The notes beneath the pieces were generated by a model that was not told the DNA's origin, ran no database searches, and saw nothing but the letters and a program-made list of their open reading frames with translations. Of a DNA stretch of 14,621 nucleotides, positions 9,001 through 14,621 are shown piece after piece. The translations under genes and the position numbers were made by a program. The stretch comes from Byssochlamys sp. IMV 00236 (lineage: Eukaryota > Ascomycota > Eurotiomycetes > Eurotiales > Thermoascaceae). The stretch covers positions 1 to 14,621 of the forward strand of contig MSJH02000325.1 in NCBI GenBank assembly GCA_001931875.2, given 5' to 3'. Position 1 is the stretch's first letter, and every line of letters begins with the position of its first letter.

Positions 9001-11582
9001 CGCATGCTTGACCTCATTTCTCGCCTTCAACGTGTGGCTCGTCAAAAGATGGGTGTCAGAAACCTAGAGATTGCCCGTCAGACAAAGGCGGCTATCAAGA
9101 TTCAAGCCGAATGGCGTCGATACATTCAACGTAAACGTTATTTACAGACCTGTGCCTTTATTGTCAAATTGCAAGCGGCCAGTCGTAGCCATATCACGCG
9201 TAAACAGTTTGCGAACATTCGACAACACTTTGCAGCCATCAAGATTCAAAGCCTTCTCCGAGGTTGGGTTGTTCGTAAGCAGTATCATGCAAAGCGAAAC
9301 TATGTCATTCAACTTCAGACCTGTATTCGCCGTCGTCTGGCACGTCGACAGTTGCTTACACTTAAGCAGGAGGCTAGATCGGCCAATCACTTTAAGGAAG
9401 TATCTTATAAGCTAGAAAGCAAGGTAGTCGAACTGACACAGAGCATAACACACCATAAAGAAGAAAAGGATCAATTGCGTGTTAAGGCAAATGAATTAGA
9501 AATGCAAGTCAAGTCATGGATAGATAAATATGACAAGCTTGACAAGAAGGCCAAGGAACTTGAAAAGACACTAGAGACACCGTCTGAATTAGAGGCCGAG
9601 CTAGAGACCCTGAAGAATGAGCGAATAACACTTCAGACAGACTACAAAAATTCACTGGAGCGCATCAAGAAGCAAGAAACCGAGATTGCTCGATTGACCG
9701 AAGACTTGAACCGTCAAAAGGAGGAAATCTTCAAACTCAAACAGATGAGCAACCAGCAACAACTCCGATCTCCTGTGAGTCCAGGCGGCGCTTTTTCATC
9801 GCCTGCAGATGAGGCGGATGTTGCGGACTTGAAGGCACAGATTGTGGCGCTCAAGGCACAATTGTCGCAGTCGCTCAAGAACCACCCAAAGCGACAAGCG
9901 TCCATGAATGCTTACCGTACCTTGTCTCCTCAACGTAATGACCGACGTGGTATTTCACCTGACCGTAACCGTTCACCTTCAGTCAATCCACGTGCAAGGT
10001 CGCCAAGCACGATGCGTCGTAGCAGCCTTGTGATGGTATCAGAAAGAAACGAAACCAAGGTGATTTATGCTGAGCCTGAACAAATGATACCCAAACAGAT
10101 TGGTCAGCGTGGTAGCTTGGACGCAGACAAGGTGGGTAATCCAGAAGATGCAATGAACCAGCTTCTTCAGGAACACTGCGAGTTGTTGGAAGATGAAATG
10201 ATTGAGGGCTTGATACACTCTCTCAAGATTGTACCACCTGGAATGCAACAGCTCCCAACACGTGAAGAAGTCTTTTTCCCAGTTCATATCATTGGCAAAT
10301 GTGTTACACAAATGTGGCGTTTAGGATACTTGGCAGAATCTGAACAATTATTGTTCAGAGTAATGGACACGATTCAAAAGGATTGCAGTGTAAGTTTAGA
10401 TGAAGTCTATAGAATATGGGTTAATGTTATATTAGTCATTTACAGGAGAAGAGACGATTGTGCCCTGTGCTTACTGGTTATCGAATACACATGAGTTGCT
10501 TTCACTGGTTTATTCTGTTGAACAGGATCTTGAAAGAGAAATGCATTATAATTCTATTCATGGAAGACGAGCGGTCGGATGGCACGATTTTGAAAAACTG
10601 GTGTCTACAATGAAGTACGAATTACAGTGCTTGGAAGATAATCTCTATCACCATTGGTTGTCTGAACTGAAAAAGAAGCTGAACAAGATGGCCATTCCCG
10701 CACTGATCGAGTCTCAGTCATTACCAGGTTTTATTTCCAGCGACTCTAATCGATTCTTTGGTAAAATACTCTCGGGCAACAATCAACCAGCTTTCTCTAT
10801 GGATGATTTACTCAACTTTATGAACCGCATCTATCGTACAATGAAGAGTTATTATGTGGAACCTTATGTGATGGAACAAGTATTGACTGAACTATTAAAG
10901 GTGATTGGAATCATTACCTTTAATGACCTTGTCATGAGACGTAATTTCAATTCGTGGAAACGAGGCAAGTGTTTTATTTCATGTTTTATTCATGAATTAA
11001 CAAAAAGTGTAGCTATGCAAATACAATACAATGTAACTAGATTAGAAGAATGGTGCAAGGCTCACGACGTATCTGAAGCGACGAATAAATTAGAACATTT
11101 AACTCAAGCAACAAAACTACTACAATTAAAGAAATCAACCATTGATGATATAAAGAATATTTATGAAGTTTGCTGGTGTTTGGCACCGACACAAGTACAA
11201 AAATTGATACAAAATTATAGTGTCGCAGATTATGAGGTATTAATATATGAAAAAAGAGCTATATTTAGATTTTAACTTTTTTTATAGGACCCAATTAGTA
11301 ATGAAATTCTGAGGGCAGTGGCATCTCGTGTGAGTAGTAGCAATACCGAAGATATCTTGTTACTCGATAATACTTCACTTGAAGAAAGTGATTATGATCA
11401 ACCTGAACCTCACCATGTTGATATAAATTCATATATTCCTGACTATGTAAGTTGATACTAACAAAAAAGAAAACATGGCTAATATATCATACTCTTAGTT
11501 AAATATACAGCATGTTCAAAGGTTGGTTGCCTTGGCTAACCTATCTGAACAACGTAAGCCTCAGCGAATGGACTCTATTTAG
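6059..11582 (+). CDS. MYO2: Class V myosin heavy chain (unconventional cargo-transport motor)
   Basis: An actin-based motor that carries vesicles and organelles toward growth sites; the symbol follows the yeast relative. Fifteen inferred exons encode 1601 residues: 6059-6232, 6279-6411, 6468-6705, 6760-6881, 6949-7031, 7078-7194, 7247-8281, 8329-8394, 8450-8655, 8703-8850, 8902-10389, 10436-10964, 11013-11236, 11288-11446, 11499-11582. The motor has an N-terminal SH3-like part (about 18-65), P-loop GESGAGKT (180-187, split by an intron after S182), switch [15 protein letters not shown] (233-246), switch II DIYGFE (462-467), and Glu408 at the TEDS position, 16 residues before DSVAK. Loop 2 is Ala/Lys-rich, partly encoded by the 66-nt exon 8. 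Six IQ motifs (about 790-926) follow, then coiled coil (about 930-1060), an SP-rich linker (about 1065-1160), and the globular cargo-binding tail with DIL domain from about 1187. Twelve introns are GT-AG; introns 9 and 12 need GC-AG. Confidence 0.95.
6414..6432. repeat. (AC)n microsatellite starting inside a 5' splice site
   Basis: Nineteen nt of alternating A and C lie in myosin intron 2 (6412-6467). The repeat begins at the third base of the intron, so the donor reads GTACAC and its downstream consensus bases belong to the microsatellite. Confidence 0.9.
8656..8702 (+). other. GC-AG intron (myosin V intron 9)
   Basis: The exon ends ACAG and the intron begins GCAAGT; it ends in TGTAG, 47 nt in all. 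Removing it joins FADFADR to [10 protein letters not shown] in frame, as expected for the motor domain. The nearest GT, at 8660, would shift the frame. Retention gives an in-frame stop. Confidence 0.85.
10965..11012 (+). other. GC-AG intron, 48 nt and stop-free (myosin V intron 12)
   Basis: The exon ends CGAG and the intron begins GCAAGT and ends GTGTAG. Removal gives [17 protein letters not shown], closely like the same region of yeast Myo2. The nearby GT at 10969 would give a 44-nt intron and the wrong frame. Because 48 is a multiple of three and no stop occurs, retention would insert 16 residues. Confidence 0.85.
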
Positions 11583-11627
11583 TTGTAATATTTGTACAAA
11601 TGAAACGTGATAAATATTCTTTGACCC

Positions 11628-11633
11628 AATAAA
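11628..11633 (+). terminator. Polyadenylation signal of myosin V
   Basis: An AATAAA lies 46 bp beyond the myosin stop codon and before the TATA box of the next gene, so the two plus-strand genes have separate 3' and 5' signals within about 180 bp. Confidence 0.6.
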
Positions 11634-11686
11634 CTTTCTATCGGAATAACTTAAATTATCCATATTGGGAATTAGGCAACCGTAAC

Positions 11687-11694
11687 TATAAATA
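11687..11694 (+). promoter_or_regulatory. TATA box of the WW-domain gene
   Basis: The sequence TATAAATA lies 77 bp upstream of the ATG at 11764. A run rich in T and C (about 11731-11759) separates it from the start codon, the usual layout for fungal promoters. Confidence 0.65.
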
Positions 11695-11763
11695 ATAGCT
11701 TAATAGGAAATAAGAAACAGAAAAAAGAGGGTTTTTTCTTCTTTTCTTCTTCTTTATTCAATC

Positions 11764-12923
11764 ATGTCTGAACCTTTACCTCCTGGATGGGAAGCGCGTC
11801 AAGCACCCAATGGTCAATAGTAAGTTTTCCTATTTGATAGTACCTGGATTCTAAACAATCTTTAGTTACTTTATCGACCACAGCACACAAACAACCACTT
11901 GGGAAGACCCTCGTCAACGTAATCGCGGATATCAAGCCCCTCCTCCTATTCCCGGCCAGTATGGTGCCTATCCTCCACAACAACAATCTTACGGCGGTTA
12001 TCCTCCACAACAAGGAGGTTACCAACAACCCGGATACCCACCATCGGGTTACCCACCAGCACCTCAGCAACAACCCGGCTATTCTCCTCCACCTCAGCAG
12101 GCTTACCCTCCCCCACCTCAACAACAACAAGCTTATCCTCCTCCACCTCAACAACAAGCTTACCCTCCTCCACCTCAACAGCAACAAGCCTATCCTCCTT
12201 CAGAACAACAAAAAGGTGCTTATCAACCTTATGCTCCTTCACCCTATACTTCTCCTCCTCCTCAGCAAGGCTACCCCTCTCCTCAGGGCTACGCCTCTCC
12301 TGCTCCTCAACAACCAGCCAAGAAACTTGGCTTGTCTAATGGTATGAAATTAGCAGGTGCTGCTGCTGCCGCAGGTTTAGTTGGCTTTGGAATTTCTGAA
12401 GTTATCAATCATGAAGAACAACAGAGTGAACGTATTGAAAGACTCGAACGAGAAGAACGCGAGGATCATTATAGTAAGTTTTGACAAAGAAAAACGGTTA
12501 CGAAAGTGTGACTCATGTTTTCCTTTTAGGAGAACAACCAAGTTATAATAGTGGTTATAATGGTGGTGGTGGTTATGGCGGAGGCGAATATGGTGGTGAA
12601 TATGGTGGTTATAATGGTGGAGGTTCAACCACAGTCATTAATGAAGATGGCGGTTGGTTTGGAAGAGATAAACAAACCATCATTCAAACAGGTAAACAAA
12701 ATTAAAAAAAACAAAACAAAAAAAAAAAGCTAAGTTTGAGGGGGATTGTGTGTAGATCAATATGGAGACACTACAGTTATAGAAAAGAAGGATGGTTGGT
12801 TCCATGATGAAACAACAGGTAAAATATTAAAATTAGAGTTCTATAATTAATAACACATTTGTAGTGACCGAGACGGATGCTTATGGTAATACAACCGTGG
12901 AAGAAGAGTCAAGTTGGTTTTAA
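11764..12923 (+). CDS. WW-domain protein with Pro/Gln/Tyr-rich region and triplicated C-terminal motif
   Basis: Inferred exons 11764-11819, 11866-12473, 12530-12691, 12756-12818 and 12865-12923, with GT-AG introns of 46, 56, 64 and 46 nt, encode 315 residues. An N-terminal WW domain (about 5-35, W9 and W31, with YYFIDHSTQTTTWEDPR across the first junction) should bind proline-rich ligands; H24 and the tyrosines suggest a group I, PPxY-type domain, which is inference. Residues 36-170 are low-complexity Pro/Gln/Tyr with tandem AYPPPPQQQ units. A Gly/Ala-rich hydrophobic segment (178-199, GMKLAGAAAAAGLVGFGIS) looks like a glycine-zipper or single membrane segment. A short charged helix (202-221) follows, then a Gly/Tyr-rich stretch and three copies of a GxTTV...WF motif ending exactly at the C-terminus. 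I do not know a named protein of this layout and assign no function. Confidence 0.9.
12101..12202 (+). repeat. Tandem coding repeat, AYPPPPQQQ(Q) units
   Basis: Three units of 30, 27 and 30 nt (12101-12130, 12131-12157, 12158-12187) followed by a partial fourth. They encode AYPPPPQQQQ, AYPPPPQQQ and AYPPPPQQQQ. The size differences are single CAA codons, as expected from slippage. Confidence 0.9.
12542..12625 (+). repeat. Gly/Tyr-rich coding repeat
   Basis: Near-repeats of GGTGG and TATGGTGG in exon 3 of the WW gene encode YNGGGG, YGGGEYGGEYGGY and similar. It is probably a flexible disordered linker between the charged helix and the C-terminal motifs. Confidence 0.8.
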
Positions 12924-13110
12924 GGATACCAATTTTGTGTGTGAAAGGATATGAAGCATATATAAACTTTAATATATGCGTTACATATATATTTTTTCTT
13001 TTGACAAATAAAAAAATGCATGCAGTGTCAATAACTTGTTTTTATTATTATTATTATTATTATTTACAAAAGAGAGCGAGAAAGAGTAGGACCTTGCCTT
13101 GTCTAGAATG
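12924..13110. terminator. Convergent 3' region with opposing AATAAA signals and (TTA)7
   Basis: Between the stop codons of the WW gene and the minus-strand gene lie a plus-strand AATAAA at 13007-13012 and a minus-strand AATAAA at 13041-13046. The latter is the edge of a perfect (TTA)7 run at 13042-13062. The two signals are only 28 bp apart and in the order that would make the 3' ends overlap. Confidence 0.6.
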
Positions 13111-14305
13111 TTAAGGGGTTATGCGGCAAGAATCCATATTTCTACCACCAATAGGTATAGATAATTCAGATAGCATACTTTGAATGGAAGGTAAACGTAG
13201 CGGTGGCTGTTTCGTCTGGTTATCAATCGGTTGTAGTAAGAAGGGGGTAGGAGAGGATGGAGATATACTTGGTGAAATAGGTAACCCTCTCATCTGCGTT
13301 GCTTGACTTGCTAATAAATGTAAATTATGATCTGGTTGCTGCGATGGTAATGGTAATATTCTTTCTTTTTCTTCGAGTAATTTGGATTTTTTAAGGACAT
13401 GGTTGTAGTGGAAATAGACTCGCTTTCGTTTGTTATTTTCCGTGTAAGGGAATGCTTTCTCTGTTGATGCTTTCTTAGTGGATCTTGTAGTTGTAGTTGA
13501 TGTCTTTATATTCTTGGTAGTCTTTGTATTATTATTATTATTATTAGTAGTAGTAGAATGAAAGATGGCTTGGAGTTGACGTGTTTCAATAATTGCTTGC
13601 TGTTGTTGCCTTATTTTTTCCACAGATTTTAGAGTTTGAAACATGGCTGAATCTGGTTGATAATCACGGATATCTGTAGACAGCCACTGGTGTAAGATGG
13701 TAGATAACTGAATGGTCGTTGTCGTAATAGGTCTATATTGTTTGCTGGCTTCTGGTGACCTATATTTAACCTGTTAACATGAATTCAGATGCAATCCTTT
13801 TAGCCATTTACGTGCGCCAGGTCAGTTTCATATTCTCTTTCTCCTTTGAATGAACTGTCTTTGCAGATACAGAAGGCACAAAAAGCCATTCATTCCCTGA
13901 CAAAGGCTTCAAATCCAAATCGACGTAATTTTTCGTCTTGTAGGGAGCAGGTAATGCCATATGCCACTGATCATATTCAATACACTTGAGTAGTGGAGCT
14001 GCAATTTTACCCATAATCTCCTCCACAGTCAATTTACAAAGCTCAGCTAGGTAAAAATAATTGAAACATCGTGCTATTTGTATTACGGTACGTGTCATCA
14101 CAAAGGTACGACCATCTTTTATATTTTTTAAAAAATGATGCGGATTTGCCTTGAATAATTGTTTCAAGTAGTGTGCTTTGGTGTTTAATTGATTATTAAA
14201 AAATAAGGCATTCATGTCTTCCAGACAGAAATAAGATGCATTAGAGGTTGAATAAATGCAAAATGGTTTTAAATAATAATGTCCCAAGACAACACAGGTC
14301 GTCAT
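13111..14305 (-). CDS. Unrecognised protein, possible nuclear regulator
   Basis: Two inferred exons, 14305-13812 and 13759-13111, joined by a 52-nt GT-AG intron, encode 380 residues. The join is set by frame: the alternative acceptor 11 nt earlier fails. The N-terminal 150 residues look like a folded domain (CIYSTSNASYFCLEDMNALF, GRTFVMTRTVIQIARCFNYF), which I do not recognise. The second half is low-complexity: QQQQ, then TTT-N6, then Ser/Thr/Lys runs. Basic clusters KRKR (275-278) and KKSK (288-291) resemble a bipartite nuclear signal. A Ser/Pro-rich stretch leads to PPLRLPSIQSMLSELSIP near the end; such an LPSI-type amphipathic segment is reminiscent of short motifs in fungal transcription regulators. 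The start at 14305 follows T-rich sequence. It may be a Mucoromycota-restricted gene. Function is unknown; an additional 5' exon cannot be excluded. Confidence 0.75.
13528..13556. repeat. Coding trinucleotide run (ATT then AGT)
   Basis: On the minus strand this gives three ACT codons followed by six AAT codons, that is TTT-NNNNNN at about residues 234-242 of the unrecognised protein. Identical codons throughout suggest recent slippage expansion. Confidence 0.85.
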
Positions 14306-14621
14306 GTTTAAAAGTGATAAAAAAAAAAATTAGAAAAAGGGAAAAAAAAAGAAAAAGATGCACTTTGCAGACTCTCACACACATATATACACGCACATAC
14401 ATACACACACTTACACACGCTCCACAAGCACACACACGCACACACAGATATATATATACATATATATATTTATATACATGTATATATGTACAAATATATA
14501 TTCTAATGTATGTATGTCGATTACACCTCTACAGTCATTTTATAATGATAAACGCAGGAAAGCAAATCATAAATTAAGGAGAGGAAGAAGGGAGCAGACA
14601 GAGAGAGAGAGAGAGAGAGAG
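14306..14621. repeat. Simple-sequence DNA: AC-rich, TA-rich and GA blocks
   Basis: This is the upstream region of the minus-strand gene and the window edge. The first 55 nt are A-rich on the plus strand, so T-rich in the leader. AC-rich imperfect repeats fill 14375-14447, alternating AT fills about 14448-14500, and a (GA)10 run at 14601-14621 continues off the window. Promoter elements for the minus gene may lie here, but TATA-like matches cannot be trusted in such sequence. No coding exon was supported. Confidence 0.8.

Noticed and set aside
10969..11012. Ordinary GT-AG intron starting at 10969
   Set aside because: The 44-nt join shifts the frame and quickly meets a stop; reading straight through breaks a conserved tail segment.
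11762..12187. Minus-strand open frame rich in Leu, Arg and Trp
   Set aside because: It is the antisense of the Pro/Gln-rich repeats of the WW gene; the bias comes from reading CCT, CAA and CCA backwards.
11961..12347. Second plus-strand frame over the WW gene
   Set aside because: It is a frame-shifted shadow of exon 2, lacks the WW domain, and has no splice or start evidence.
14241..14577. Overlapping open frames on both strands at the right edge
   Set aside because: Both are translations of AC/GT and AT simple repeats (Thr-His or Cys-Val runs) with no protein-like character.
1..14621. CRISPR array, tRNA, rRNA or transposon
   Set aside because: No spaced direct repeats, cloverleaf, rRNA-like sequence, terminal repeats or transposase/reverse transcriptase motifs were recognised by eye.

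Overview
This window looks like nuclear DNA of an early-diverging fungus, most probably Mucoromycota (Mucorales-like). The reasons are: AT-rich intergenic DNA, dense genes split by very short introns (27 inferred here, 46-72 nt), pyrimidine-rich leaders ahead of start codons, AATAAA signals close to stop codons, and the gene content. The phylum call is inference; no marker gene was compared. All exon joins were worked out by hand from reading frame, splice signals and remembered family conservation.

Layout, left to right. (1) 264-836, minus: intronless homeodomain protein with a TATA box at 901-911. (2) 1313-2453, minus: Bud13, a splicing factor of the RES complex, three exons. (3) 2610-4585, plus: Utp3/Sas10, small-subunit processome, five exons, sharing a 156-bp divergent promoter with Bud13. 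(4) 4720-5277, minus: Rrp17/NOL12-type pre-rRNA processing protein, three exons, convergent with Utp3. (5) 6059-11582, plus: complete class V myosin, 15 exons, 1601 residues. (6) 11764-12923, plus: WW-domain protein with a Pro/Gln/Tyr-rich region, a small-residue hydrophobic segment and a triplicated C-terminal motif, five exons. (7) 13111-14305, minus: unrecognised protein with nuclear-regulator character, two exons. The right edge is simple-sequence DNA running off the window.

Three adjacent genes (Bud13, Utp3, Rrp17) all serve RNA processing or ribosome biogenesis and are packed head-to-head then tail-to-tail. The myosin and WW genes are not obviously connected to them. No mobile element, tRNA, rRNA or CRISPR array was seen.

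The most interesting signals are two GC-AG introns, both with GCAAGT donors, in the myosin V gene, one of which is a stop-free multiple of three that would insert 16 residues in the cargo-binding tail if retained; the exon-by-exon triplication of a GxTTV...WF motif in the WW protein; and an identical heptapeptide (PPLRLPS) encoded by entirely different codons in the two putative nuclear regulators.
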